Notes: a model not told the origin generated them from the letters alone. 55,589 nt of DNA from Deltaproteobacteria bacterium (GCA_016930775.1 JAFGGB010000047.1:1-55589), one strand, 5' to 3'; shown: positions 37,710-45,962, counted from the stretch's first letter. Made by a program: numbers and translations.

Positions 37710-38477
37710 ATGGGAAGAGACCCTTTCTCCGGAACTCATCGAAAATCCACGACGGAAGGACCCGTAGCCGTTGTAACCGGCGGCGCCGGAGGAATCGGTG
37801 CGGCCTGCTGCCGAGCTCTCGACAGGGAGGGTTTCCGGGTGGGAATCCACTACCGATCAAGCGAGGATGCGGCCCGGCAGCTTCAATCCACCCTTCGTGA
37901 CGGATTCCTCCTTAAGGCCGATCTCTCCGATACCGAACAGATAGAAACATTGATTGCCAGCGTGAAGAACAGAACCGGGCGGATTGATGTTCTCGTCAAC
38001 AACGCAGGTCATTCTATCAACAGCGACATCATGTCCATGAAAATCGAGGAATTCGACAATCAGCGCTCCGTTCTCCGCGGAACCTGGTACCTGACCAAAC
38101 GGGCGCTCAGGCAATTCATGGTGCGACAGAACAGCGGCAGAATTATTAACATATCGAGCGTTGTCGGTCACACGGGCAATGCCGGCCAGCTTCCTTATTC
38201 CATGGAAAAGGCAGCTCTCGACGCCTTCACTAAATCCCTCTCAAAAGAGCTCGCGGGAAGAGAGATCCTTGTCAACTCCGTGGCGCCGGGATTCATCGCG
38301 ACGAATATGACGCAGGACCTTCCCGCGCAGATACGGGAGTCCATCATTGGCAACATCACCCTCGGCAGGATGGGTCTGCCGGAGGAAGTGGCAGACGTCG
38401 TTGCCTTCCTCGCCACGAGGGGCAGCTATATCACGGGAACAGTTGTTCACGTAAACGGAGGCCTCTATGGCGGCTGA
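37710..38477 (+). CDS. FabG-like 3-oxoacyl-ACP reductase (SDR family)
   Basis: This classical short-chain dehydrogenase reduces 3-oxoacyl-ACP with NADPH. The glycine-rich TGGAGGIG (23-30), NNAG (97-100), catalytic Ser in INISS (149-150), Y163 and K167 (YSMEK), and APGFIATNM (about residues 188-196) are all in place. The length of 255 fits. It is 20 bases after the FabA-like gene and overlaps the FabZ-like start by 11 bases, so translation is probably coupled. A reductase for another substrate cannot be excluded, but context strongly supports acyl-ACP. Confidence 0.9.
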   Translation: MGRDPFSGTHRKSTTEGPVAVVTGGAGGIGAACCRALDREGFRVGIHYRSSEDAARQLQSTLRDGFLLKADLSDTEQIETLIASVKNRTGRIDVLVNNAGHSINSDIMSMKIEEFDNQRSVLRGTWYLTKRALRQFMVRQNSGRIINISSVVGHTGNAGQLPYSMEKAALDAFTKSLSKELAGREILVNSVAPGFIATNMTQDLPAQIRESIIGNITLGRMGLPEEVADVVAFLATRGSYITGTVVHVNGGLYGG

Positions 38478-38940
38478 TCGAGAAACCCGTGATCTCATCC
38501 TATCTCTGATACCTCAGCAACACCCGTTCAGATTCATTGACGAAATCATGGAACTTGATGAGGATCATATAGTCGGCGCCTACCGGTTTCGACGGGACGA
38601 ATTTTTCTACCCTGGACACTTCCCCAGAATGCCCGTTACACCCGGCGTCATTCTCGTGGAAGCGATGGCCCAGACCGGCGTCGTAGCCCTTGGACTCTAC
38701 TTGCTCTTACAGAAGGGCCTGACCATTGAGGAAATTAAGAATTGCATAACGCTCTTCGCTCTCATTGACAACGTCGAATTTCAAGTCAGGGTGAATCCCG
38801 GCGATCTGATCACCGTGAAAGGCACGAAAATTTATTTCAGGAAAGGAACTCTCAAAACAAGCGTCAGCATGGAACTGGCAAGCGGTGAACCCGTGTGTTC
38901 GGGTCAGCTGACGGGCAGGGGAGTTGAACAGTATGGATAA
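38467..38940 (+). CDS. FabZ-like 3-hydroxyacyl-ACP dehydratase
   Basis: A second hot-dog dehydratase in the same operon. HPFRFIDEI near the N-terminus and GHFPRMPVTPGVILVEAMAQ give the catalytic pair H51 and E65, with FabZ-type Glu rather than the Asp of FabA. It is 157 residues. GGAGG lies 5 bases before the ATG, and the gene starts inside the end of the FabG-like gene and runs into the KAS II-like start (ATGGATAA overlap). Having both FabA and FabZ types in one cluster suggests two dehydration steps with different outcomes. Confidence 0.9.
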   Translation: MAADRETRDLILSLIPQQHPFRFIDEIMELDEDHIVGAYRFRRDEFFYPGHFPRMPVTPGVILVEAMAQTGVVALGLYLLLQKGLTIEEIKNCITLFALIDNVEFQVRVNPGDLITVKGTKIYFRKGTLKTSVSMELASGEPVCSGQLTGRGVEQYG

Positions 38941-40207
38941 ACGGGTTGTTATCACGGGTATGGGCGTTGTGTCGCCCAACGGACATGGTTTGAAGGCCTT
39001 CGAGGAGGCGCTTCGAGAAGGACGATCGGGAATCCGGCATATACCGAAACTTGCGGAATTGAATTTCGCATGTCAGATAGCCGGCGTTCCGGAAGGTTTC
39101 GAAGAAACGCGAAAACGCTATTTCGATCACGAAAAGCAACTCTCTATCAATAACAATATCGGCTACGCCGCAATCGCCGCAATCGACGCCTGGCGAGACG
39201 GAGGATTGGAAGTGCCCGAGGACAACGGCGTCGTCGACTGGGACAGTGGCGCAATACTTGGATGCGGCATCGGAGGAATGGACACTATTGCCGATTCGGT
39301 GGTGCCCATGGTGAACCAAGGCAAAGTGCGCCGCATGGGAAGCAGGATCGTAGAGCAAGTAATGAACAGCGGGACCAGCGCTCGTGTGGGCGGCTTGTTG
39401 GCATTGGGCAATCAGGTCACCTCGAACTCTTCTGCATGCAGCACCGGTACGGAAGCGATTGCTGAATCTGTCTGGAAAATAAGAATGGGGCGTGCGAAAA
39501 GGATGCTTGCCGGGGGTTCTGAAGGCGCATCGCCATACATATGGGCCGGTTTCGATGCCATGAGAGTCATCGCCCGAAAATTCAACGAGAACCCCGAAAA
39601 GGGATCCCGTCCCCTGAGCGCCACGGCCAACGGATTCGTTCCCGGCGCCGGCGGCGCCGTCCTTCTTCTTGAAGAACTTGAAACGGCCCTCAAACGAGGC
39701 GCCAGGATCTATGCCGAGATTGTCGGCGTGTCTGTCAACTGTGGAGGCCAGCGAAACGGTGGTTCCATGACTGCGCCGAACCCTGAAGGCGTTCAAAGGT
39801 GCATCAAGGAAACCATCGCCGACGCAGGCATCTCGCCAGAAGAGATCGAAGCCATCAACGGCCATCTCACGGCAACATTCGCCGACCCTTATGAAATAGA
39901 AAATTGGCGATGCGCACTGGGACGTGAGCCATCGAAATTTCCCTATATAATTGCCACAAAATCGATGATCGGTCACTGTCTCGGCGCCGCCGGCGCCATC
40001 GAGAGCGTGGCAACGGTTCTTCAGCTCTATAAAGGGTTCCTCCATCCCTCGATCAATTGCGAAGATATTCACCCCCACATGGAAGCTTATGCAGAAAGGA
40101 TACCCCAAAAAGCGATGGAACTGCCTTCCCTGAAGATCATTGCAAAGGCGTCCTTCGGTTTCGGCGACGTGAACAGTTGCTTGATTTTTAAAGCATTGGA
40201 AAAATGA
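38933..40207 (+). CDS. Beta-ketoacyl-ACP synthase II-like condensing enzyme
   Basis: The enzyme elongates acyl-ACP with malonyl-ACP. The 424-residue thiolase-fold protein has nucleophile C169 (SSACSTGTEAI), H311 (INGHLTATFADPYE) and H348 (MIGHCLGAAGA), so it is catalytic and not a chain-length factor. The second motif differs from the usual NAHGTSTPLND, marking it as a divergent branch relative to housekeeping FabF. ATG 38933 overlaps the FabZ-like stop by 8 bases. The short spacing indicates translational coupling. Confidence 0.9.
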   Translation: MDKRVVITGMGVVSPNGHGLKAFEEALREGRSGIRHIPKLAELNFACQIAGVPEGFEETRKRYFDHEKQLSINNNIGYAAIAAIDAWRDGGLEVPEDNGVVDWDSGAILGCGIGGMDTIADSVVPMVNQGKVRRMGSRIVEQVMNSGTSARVGGLLALGNQVTSNSSACSTGTEAIAESVWKIRMGRAKRMLAGGSEGASPYIWAGFDAMRVIARKFNENPEKGSRPLSATANGFVPGAGGAVLLLEELETALKRGARIYAEIVGVSVNCGGQRNGGSMTAPNPEGVQRCIKETIADAGISPEEIEAINGHLTATFADPYEIENWRCALGREPSKFPYIIATKSMIGHCLGAAGAIESVATVLQLYKGFLHPSINCEDIHPHMEAYAERIPQKAMELPSLKIIAKASFGFGDVNSCLIFKALEK

Positions 40208-40291
40208 AAATGCGACATGCATATTAGCGTAACAACGTCACGAGAAAACAAAAAGCGATATTCGCACTAACAATGAAAAGGAGCAAATGCA

Positions 40292-40540
40292 ATGGATGAA
40301 AAAAAGATTTTCGAGGATATGATAAATATTCTAAGGCCCTACGTGAAAGATCCGGCTCTCTTGGATAATGTTTCCATGGAAACTCATATCCTCGATGATC
40401 TGAAGGTCAACTCGGCGAGGCTCGTTGATGTAATCATCAAATGCGAGGACGTCTTCGGCATCGAAATCGACGATGACGATGCAGACGAGATCAGAACCGT
40501 CGGAGATGCCGTCAGAGTGATCAAGGAGAAACTTTCTTAA
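40292..40540 (+). CDS. Acyl carrier protein, divergent
   Basis: This is an 82-residue acidic four-helix protein. Family layout places the phosphopantetheine serine at S41 in DDLKVNSARLVDVII. The usual DSL motif is replaced by NSA, so this is a specialised carrier and not the housekeeping ACP. The acidic helix with FGIEIDDDDADEIRTVGD follows. GGAG lies 8 bases upstream of the ATG. The dedicated phosphopantetheinyl transferase encoded at the end of the operon would activate it. Confidence 0.9.
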   Translation: MDEKKIFEDMINILRPYVKDPALLDNVSMETHILDDLKVNSARLVDVIIKCEDVFGIEIDDDDADEIRTVGDAVRVIKEKLS

Positions 40541-40601
40541 CCGATGTGCGGTTGCAAAGAAATGAATAAGAGTCGTCGGGAATGACTGTGAGTAACTTCC
40601 T

Positions 40602-41423
40602 ATGAATCAACGGCAAAAAGCATTGCTTCATCTCCAGTACATTCTGGGACGCCTCTTTGTCTTCGTAACGGTGCCGCTGATGTATGCCGCGCTGAAAACG
40701 CTGCGTTACAGCATCAGGGACCTTCGGTCCACTCGGAGGACCGTTAAATATCATCTGTCGCAACACCGGGGACCTTGGCTTGTCTGCGCCAACCACCTGA
40801 CGATGATCGATTCTGTTATTCTGGCCTACGCCATGGCCCCGTTGTGGCGATATGCAATCCGGTTCAACGAGGCGCCCTGGAATCTCCCGGAGCGCGCAAA
40901 TTTCCAGCGGAATATAGTGCTCACAATCCTCTGCTATCTCACAAAATGCATTCCCGTCAGCCGCGGCGGCGACCGAGAGGAAATGAAAAAGACCCTCGAT
41001 AGTTGCCTGTACCAGCTCAATCATGGTCAGCCATTGCTTATCTTCCCCGAGGGAGGCAGATCGCGTACAGGTTTCGTCAACACCGAAATCTTCTCGTACG
41101 GCGCCGGACGGCTTGCTCTGACAGCTGAATCGTGTCGCGTTTTATGTCTCTATCTTCGCGGGGACGGCCAGAGCAGCTACAGCAACATCCCTCGCTACAA
41201 AGAACGGTTCACTGTGCTCGTCGATTCCATAAAGCCTCACAGCAACCACTCGGGCCTCAAAGGACATCGCGATTGCGCCCGACAAATAATAGAAAAACTC
41301 GCCGCTATGGAGAAGATCTACCTTGACACCCATTGGCAACGATATCGTGGACCTCGGGGAACGGCACACCAGGACGAAGAGCAGGGATGCACGATTCCTG
41401 GCGCGCGTCTTCACTCCGCATGA
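40602..41423 (+). CDS. 1-acyl-sn-glycerol-3-phosphate acyltransferase-like (PlsC family)
   Basis: The membrane-associated acyltransferase has the HX4D motif in CANHLTMIDSVI, the FPEGGRSRTG motif (residues near 145-155) and a hydrophobic N-terminal segment (LHLQYILGRLFVFVTVPLMY). At 273 residues it has the usual size. It probably moves the finished chain from ACP or CoA to a lipid or other acceptor. The last 100 bases overlap the next gene in another frame, which ties the two together. The acceptor is unknown; glycerol-phosphate, lipid A and ornithine-lipid acyltransferases share this fold. Confidence 0.87.
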   Translation: MNQRQKALLHLQYILGRLFVFVTVPLMYAALKTLRYSIRDLRSTRRTVKYHLSQHRGPWLVCANHLTMIDSVILAYAMAPLWRYAIRFNEAPWNLPERANFQRNIVLTILCYLTKCIPVSRGGDREEMKKTLDSCLYQLNHGQPLLIFPEGGRSRTGFVNTEIFSYGAGRLALTAESCRVLCLYLRGDGQSSYSNIPRYKERFTVLVDSIKPHSNHSGLKGHRDCARQIIEKLAAMEKIYLDTHWQRYRGPRGTAHQDEEQGCTIPGARLHSA

Positions 41424-42021
41424 ACGGGCTGCAATAGAAAAGAGCGCGGACCCCGACACGATCCTCTGGGCGCTCTGGGCGGGAAAAGAAGCCTCGTACA
41501 AGGCGGCCAGCAAACTGCAACCTCAGCAGCGCCTCTCGTCAGCCCCTGCAAGATACGAAGTGGACATCTCCGATGTCGCCGGCTTTCTAATGACGGGCAT
41601 GGTCATGAGCCCGCTGGGACAATTTTCACTGAATATCACTGTAACTGCAATGTACGTTCATGCCGTAGCATCTAGAACATCGCCTCCATCTGCTGCGGTT
41701 ATCAAATCAGCCGTTTCGACAATGCTGCCTGACGGCGGCTGCGACGAATCGGCCCAGGTCCGCAAGGATCTCTGTCGAGATTTGGGCGCATTTCTCTCAG
41801 TTAATCCGCAGGAACTGGAATTCATCCGTCCCGGTCCGCCAAACAGGCTGGGACCGCCGGAAGTGCAATGGCTTGGACATCCACTCGATATCGATATCAC
41901 CATGAGTCATCATGGACGTTTCATTGCCTATGCCTTTGCCCCTATGAGGAAAAGGAGGCAAATCAGTCTCGCAAAATCTCATTCCATATACGACTGTCTC
42001 GCCGAAAACAGATCAATATGA
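41323..42021 (+). CDS. 4'-phosphopantetheinyl transferase (Sfp/AcpS superfamily)
   Basis: It transfers phosphopantetheine from CoA to the ACP serine. Diagnostic motifs are GNDIVDL at the N-terminus and WAGKEASYKAASK. The 232 residues appear to be a two-half Sfp-like form, with a second half containing DITMSHHGRFIAYAF, where the Sfp-type substrate loop is expected. The start is TTG 41323, because MTPIGNDIVD begins exactly there and GGAG lies about 11 bases upstream. The gene overlaps the acyltransferase by 101 bases. It closes the cluster and most likely serves the divergent ACP. Confidence 0.88.
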   Translation: MTPIGNDIVDLGERHTRTKSRDARFLARVFTPHERAAIEKSADPDTILWALWAGKEASYKAASKLQPQQRLSSAPARYEVDISDVAGFLMTGMVMSPLGQFSLNITVTAMYVHAVASRTSPPSAAVIKSAVSTMLPDGGCDESAQVRKDLCRDLGAFLSVNPQELEFIRPGPPNRLGPPEVQWLGHPLDIDITMSHHGRFIAYAFAPMRKRRQISLAKSHSIYDCLAENRSI

Positions 42022-42162
42022 CGTCGAATTCCCTTGATCCAAGGGGGATATTTTTATTTGATTTCTGTTCCAGATATGATAAGAGTCCGGTTTAATTCTG
42101 ACTCAGCCGCAACTGGGCAGAACTATTAAAAACAGAATAACACGTTTTTCGGGGGGTTTTTT

Positions 42163-42336
42163 ATGGGAGCGCAGGAATGGACCTGGGGACAGGCTATAAA
42201 TGTATTTTTTGTCGGATTTGGGGGGGTTTTTCTTGGCTTGGTGATCCTTATGATTGCCACCAATCTTTATTCGAGGGCGGCTCGCCAACTGGTCAAGATG
42301 ACTGAAAAGCCGAAACAAGAAGAACAGAAAGCTTAA
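42163..42336 (+). CDS. OadG-like gamma subunit of a sodium-pumping decarboxylase
   Basis: A 57-residue protein starts with MGAQEWTWGQAINVFFVGFG. It has one transmembrane helix (about residues 12-34, FFVGFGGVFLGLVILMIA), then a basic and polar tail rich in Lys, Glu and Gln. Size, topology and its position 12 bases before the beta subunit gene match OadG/GcdC/MmdC-type subunits, which anchor the carboxyltransferase to the membrane beta subunit. GGGG runs lie about 10 bases upstream of ATG 42163. The identification rests largely on context. Confidence 0.7.
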   Translation: MGAQEWTWGQAINVFFVGFGGVFLGLVILMIATNLYSRAARQLVKMTEKPKQEEQKA

Positions 42337-42348
42337 AAAGAGGTGAAC

Positions 42349-43473
42349 ATGGAACTGCTAACTTTATTATTTCAAAGTACGGGTTTTATGAACCTGACCT
42401 TCGGCAATATTATAATGTGGATCATAGGACTGACATTCATAACCCTTGCCATCACCAAGGGTTATGAACCTCTGCTCCTCGTGCCGATCGGGTTTGGCAT
42501 CCTTCTCACGAATCTTCCGTTGGCGAATCTCATGGAAGAAAACCACTTTCTCTGGGTTTTCTACCATTTCTCCATCGACAAGTGGGATCTTATCCCGCCG
42601 ATTATCTTCATGGGCATCGGTGCGATGACGGACTTTGCTCCTGTCATCTCAAACCCGAAGACGCTGCTTCTCGGCGCCGCCGCTCAGTTCGGCGTTTATG
42701 TTGCTTTCTTCGGCGCTCTCCTGCTGGGATTCACCATGCAGGAAGCGGCTTCCATAGGAATCATCGGGGGCGCGGATGGACCGACGACGATCTTTCTGAC
42801 GTCGAAACTGGCGCCGCATCTTCTGGGAGCAAACGCCGTAGCTGCCTATTCTTACATGGCTCTCGTACCCATCATCCAGCCTCCCATCATGAGGCTGATG
42901 ACGACCGAAGCCGAACGAAAAATCAAAATGAAAAACCTTAGGACGCCGAGCAAACTGGAGAAGGTTGGCTTTCCGATACTTTCCGTTATGATTATCATTC
43001 TCCTCGTCCCCGATTGTGCGCCCTTGATGGGCATGCTCATGGTCGGCAACCTCTTCAAGGAGTGCGGAGTCGTGGAGCGTCTGTCCGAGGTGTCCCAGAA
43101 CGCACTGATCAACATCGTGACGATCTTCTTAGGTCTCTGCGTCGGCGCCACCATGCCTGCCCATGTCTTTCTTAAGAAAGAATCTCTCTTTATTTTCGCC
43201 ATGGGCTGCGTCGCCTTCATGTTCAGCACCGTAGGAGGGTTAGGCTTGGCGAAAATCATGAATTTGTTCCTTCCTGCCGACAGGAAAATCAATCCTCTCA
43301 TCGGCTCAGCCGGCGTCTCGGCTGTCCCGATGGCCGCCCGCGTCTCCCAGACGGTGGCGCGACAGGCCGACAAAAGGAACTTCATCCTCATGCATGCCAT
43401 GGGTCCCAACGTGGCTGGCACAATCGGCACGGCAACCGCAGCAGGAATGTTCTTGACATTGCTTTTAAAGTGA
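42349..43473 (+). CDS. Sodium ion-translocating decarboxylase beta subunit (OadB/GcdB/MmdB)
   Basis: The membrane subunit decarboxylates carboxybiotin and couples it to Na+ export. The 374-residue protein has about nine hydrophobic helices and the signature IGGADGPTTIF (about residues 144-154), with later PDCAPLMGMLMVGN and GSAGVSAVPMAARVSQ. GAGG lies 7 bases before ATG 42349. The gamma-like gene precedes it. Neither carboxyltransferase nor biotin carrier is in the window, so the substrate (oxaloacetate, methylmalonyl-CoA or glutaconyl-CoA) is undetermined. A bidirectional terminator follows. Confidence 0.93.
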   Translation: MELLTLLFQSTGFMNLTFGNIIMWIIGLTFITLAITKGYEPLLLVPIGFGILLTNLPLANLMEENHFLWVFYHFSIDKWDLIPPIIFMGIGAMTDFAPVISNPKTLLLGAAAQFGVYVAFFGALLLGFTMQEAASIGIIGGADGPTTIFLTSKLAPHLLGANAVAAYSYMALVPIIQPPIMRLMTTEAERKIKMKNLRTPSKLEKVGFPILSVMIIILLVPDCAPLMGMLMVGNLFKECGVVERLSEVSQNALINIVTIFLGLCVGATMPAHVFLKKESLFIFAMGCVAFMFSTVGGLGLAKIMNLFLPADRKINPLIGSAGVSAVPMAARVSQTVARQADKRNFILMHAMGPNVAGTIGTATAAGMFLTLLLK

Positions 43474-43500
43474 CATTCCAAGACAATTAAATGACAACAA

Positions 43501-43534
43501 AAAAGACCCTCGGAGATTTCCGAGGGTCTTTTTT
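43501..43534 (+). terminator. Strong bidirectional rho-independent terminator
   Basis: GACCCTCGG (43505-43513) pairs perfectly with CCGAGGGTC (43520-43528) around a 6-base loop, followed by six T. The other strand shows the same stem with a tract matching AAAA before it. It ends the beta-subunit gene on the plus strand and mscL on the minus strand. Confidence 0.95.
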
Positions 43535-43603
43535 ATGTGCTGTTTAACTCGATCAATCCTACCCGAGCAGCAGCGATTACCCTCTGATTAATTGACGAAT
43601 CAA

Positions 43604-43999
43604 CTACCGCTTGCTCAGGAGGTCTCTGATCTCCGTCAGAAGAGTCACTTCGGGCGGCGGAGCGACCGGGGCGGCGATTTCTTCTTTTCTTTTCATAGAG
43701 TTGATGGCCTTCACAAAAAGAAATATCGCGAAAGCGATGATGATAAAATCGACCAGAGACTGAATAAAACGCCCGTAATTCAATGTAACCGCCGCAGCTC
43801 CGTCTGAAGCTTCCTTTAAGGTCAAAGATAGATCAACGAAATTGACTCCGCTTAACAAAAGACCGAGAGGGGGCATGATTACGTCTCCAACAACAGAAGA
43901 GACGATCTTTCCAAAGGCCCCTCCGATAATGATGCCCACGGCCATGTCAACAACATTGCCCCGCATGGCAAACGCTTTGAATTCCCGTATCATGCTCAC
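43604..43999 (-). CDS. mscL: Large-conductance mechanosensitive channel
   Basis: MscL opens at high membrane tension and releases solutes during osmotic downshock. The 131-residue protein has the N-terminal helix [17 protein letters not shown]1 [20 protein letters not shown]2 [20 protein letters not shown] and the C-terminal helix [12 protein letters not shown]. The start is GTG 43999, because GGGAGG is 8 bases upstream; ATG 43993 is an alternative. It ends at the shared terminator. Confidence 0.97.
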   Translation of the reverse strand: MSMIREFKAFAMRGNVVDMAVGIIIGGAFGKIVSSVVGDVIMPPLGLLLSGVNFVDLSLTLKEASDGAAAVTLNYGRFIQSLVDFIIIAFAIFLFVKAINSMKRKEEIAAPVAPPPEVTLLTEIRDLLSKR

Positions 44000-44373
44000 G
44001 ATTCATTCCTCCCTTGTCGGCGATGCCTGGCAACGCCCATTATTAAAAGACTAACCTGTGTCATTCTTCAACATTCCACAACTCTCGTGCCGTTCGTGAA
44101 TCCGGCGCCTCGGCGAAACGCTGCCGGCTGACTGGCGCATCTCATCATGACAGTTGCTTTCCTGTTCTGACATCTGGACTTCAGATCAACCCTCCAGTTT
44201 GATCTATTCCCCCCTTCTAAAAGACACGCTTTCTTCAATCGCACTGTTATCAGACCCGTACATAATTATAGCGGAAAACCTGATGGAAGTAGCGAAATAA
44301 TACCACAAGCACCTGATAAAGTTTACAATAAATTTGCCTCTGGAATCATCTGCGATTACTCGATAACCTGGCT
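44000..44373. other. Intergenic region upstream of mscL and the dodecin promoter
   Basis: With the promoter and leader to 44523 this is a 524-base gap. It contains a 7-bp inverted repeat AGATCAA/TTGATCT (44183-44205), a C-rich run, and A/T-rich sequence further right. I see no supported gene or RNA fold. Confidence 0.4.
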
Positions 44374-44402
44374 TTGACAGGAGAGGACTCCCCTGTTAAA
44401 AT
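44374..44402 (+). promoter_or_regulatory. Strong sigma-70-like promoter with a palindrome in its spacer, for dodecin
   Basis: TTGACA (44374-44379) matches the -35 perfectly. After exactly 17 bases comes TAAAAT (44397-44402), five of six matches to the -10. The interval from 44377 to 44396 reads ACAGGAGAGGACTCCCCTGT, an imperfect palindrome pairing 8 of 9 positions around a 2-base centre. A regulator bound there would occlude or distort the promoter. The transcript would start near 44409, about 115 bases before dodecin. Confidence 0.7.
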
Positions 44403-44523
44403 AAAAAATATTAATAGAATAATATTGATTAGGCGCCGTGCAGCAATTCGGAGAAAGAAACATGCGGTTGGTCGAACTGCATGCGCACAAGAGGGGTTCA
44501 AAAACAAGGAAAGGGGTAGAATT

Positions 44524-44736
44524 ATGCCGGACAGCGTATACAAAGTCATTGAACTGGTCGGAACAAGCACGGAATCCTGGGAAAAGGCTGCCGCTTCAGC
44601 AGTTGAAGCCGCTACAAAATCCTTACGGGATCTCCGCATCGCGGAAATAGCGGAACTTGACATGCAGATCGAGGATGGAAAGGTCAGGGCTTACCGGGCG
44701 CGAGTCAAGGTTTCCTTCAAGTACGAAAACCGATAG
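44524..44736 (+). CDS. Dodecin family flavin-binding protein
   Basis: Dodecins are small dodecameric proteins that store or sequester flavins. The 70-residue protein reads MPDSVYKVIELVGTSTESWE and continues with the long helix AAASAVEAATKSLRDLRIAEI and the strand pair VRAYRARVKVSFKYE. The Trp of the ligand stack is in SWEKA. ATG 44524 is preceded by AGGGG about 9 bases upstream; a longer in-frame start at 44374 would run through the promoter and is rejected. It is monocistronic, behind a strong promoter with a palindromic spacer. Confidence 0.92.
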   Translation: MPDSVYKVIELVGTSTESWEKAAASAVEAATKSLRDLRIAEIAELDMQIEDGKVRAYRARVKVSFKYENR

Positions 44737-45086
44737 ACCGAATCCATGGCCCATAGAATTGGGAGCGAATGATCAGAAAAGTGGTATTGCATGTATTCGA
44801 GGTCTTCAATTGCCAGCAGGTTCAATCGGACGGCACAGCCTTGAATACAAGAGCGGCGCGGCGCCTAACCGATCCCTGATCATTCTTTTCGCTCCTCGCA
44901 GTTCAAAGGCTTTCATTGTCTTGAATCACCGGCGAGGAATCCCGGAGAGGGGATGAGGTAGTTGTTTGATTTTTTTCTGATTGCAAATCGGAATAGACGC
45001 AACCCTTTAAAAATACTCATCTGAATTAGTGGGTCGAATTCCAATCATTGAGGGTATCTTGACTAAAATAGAAGATGATCGTTACG
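44737..45086. other. 350-base gap between dodecin and rnd
   Basis: The gene ends converge here. I see no hairpin with a T-tract, no RNA gene and no conserved small frame; a 99-codon plus-strand frame inside has no family signature and no ribosome site. The mid-part is A/T-rich near 44960-45070. Confidence 0.4.
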
Positions 45087-45962
45087 TCACTTCATCCGTT
45101 GCAATGCCTCCAGAAGCAAGGAACCGATATCGGCAAGTTTCTTCTCCGAGAGGATCATATGCATCTTCATGTCTTCAAGGGAATCAGCGTTAATCTTGGC
45201 GAGGGCGATCAGTTCCTCGTTGGTGGCAATCATGAACCGTGCCTTGTTCGTTCTTTTCGCATGATCGAATCGCCATCTCCAAAGGATCTCCAAACGCATT
45301 AATTGCTCTTTTTCGAGGTTTTCGGCCTCACTGATCGAGAGACGACAGGAATCATACTGCTTCGGCCGCCAGCGGGCTTGAGAAATATCCCGAAAGGCTT
45401 CCCGTGCTTTTTTCATAAGGCCCTGTTGCTCAAGATCTCTATTAAGACGCCGGTAAAGCTCTATGAGATAGAACGTGTCACGAGCTGCATATTCGATCTG
45501 TTCGGCGCTAAGGGGACGGCGATCCCACCGGGAACGCTGCATTTTCTTCGATTTCGAGAGAGAAAAGCCCAGAGAGGTCTCAATAACCGCTGCAAGGGAA
45601 AGGCGCGATATTCCCAACAGGCCGGCGGCGCGATGGGTATCGAAAACGTTTGTGAAAGTGAACTGAAAATCGCGATTCAACAGCCGCACGTCATTATCGC
45701 CTGCATGGAGGATCTTACAGATCGAATGATTTTGACAAAGGCTCCCCAGGAAAGAAAAATCAACAGATCCAAGAGGATCGAAGATATACGTCCGCTCTTC
45801 CGAGGCTACCTGTATCAGGCAGAGCTTTTCCCGGAAGTATCGGAGGGAATCGTATTCCGTATCGATTGCAATGAACGGAACGCCCTCGAGATTTTGCCGG
45901 GCTTCCTTTAATTTTTCTTCGGAATCGACCAGAATCCACTGGAGAGGAGTATTGTAGTTCAC
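45087..45962 (-). CDS. rnd: Ribonuclease D-like 3'-5' exonuclease
   Basis: DEDDy exonucleases trim tRNA and other RNA 3' ends. Motif I is AIDTEYDSLRY (D-x-E), motif II is ILHAGDNDVRLLNR and motif III is YAARDTFYLIELY (Y-x3-D). The 291 residues are shorter than E. coli RNase D (375): only one partial HRDC-like domain follows the catalytic region. The start is GTG 45962, overlapping the ntrX stop by four bases (GTGA), which suggests coupling in the ntrY-ntrX-rnd transcript. The link with a two-component operon is unusual. Confidence 0.9.
   Translation of the reverse strand: MNYNTPLQWILVDSEEKLKEARQNLEGVPFIAIDTEYDSLRYFREKLCLIQVASEERTYIFDPLGSVDFSFLGSLCQNHSICKILHAGDNDVRLLNRDFQFTFTNVFDTHRAAGLLGISRLSLAAVIETSLGFSLSKSKKMQRSRWDRRPLSAEQIEYAARDTFYLIELYRRLNRDLEQQGLMKKAREAFRDISQARWRPKQYDSCRLSISEAENLEKEQLMRLEILWRWRFDHAKRTNKARFMIATNEELIALAKINADSLEDMKMHMILSEKKLADIGSLLLEALQRMK

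Noticed and set aside
38864-40222. 452-codon open frame on the minus strand opposite the KAS II-like gene
   Set aside because: It lies fully antisense to a gene with intact catalytic residues; its translation is rich in His, Cys and Arg and shows no domain. It is a frame shadow.
44183-44205. 7-bp inverted repeat AGATCAA/TTGATCT upstream of dodecin
   Set aside because: Short, far from the promoter, no T-tract; it can easily occur by chance in a gap of this length.
44438-44650. 70-codon plus-strand frame overlapping the dodecin start
   Set aside because: It overlaps dodecin in another frame and its product is very basic with no family; dodecin is the clear gene.
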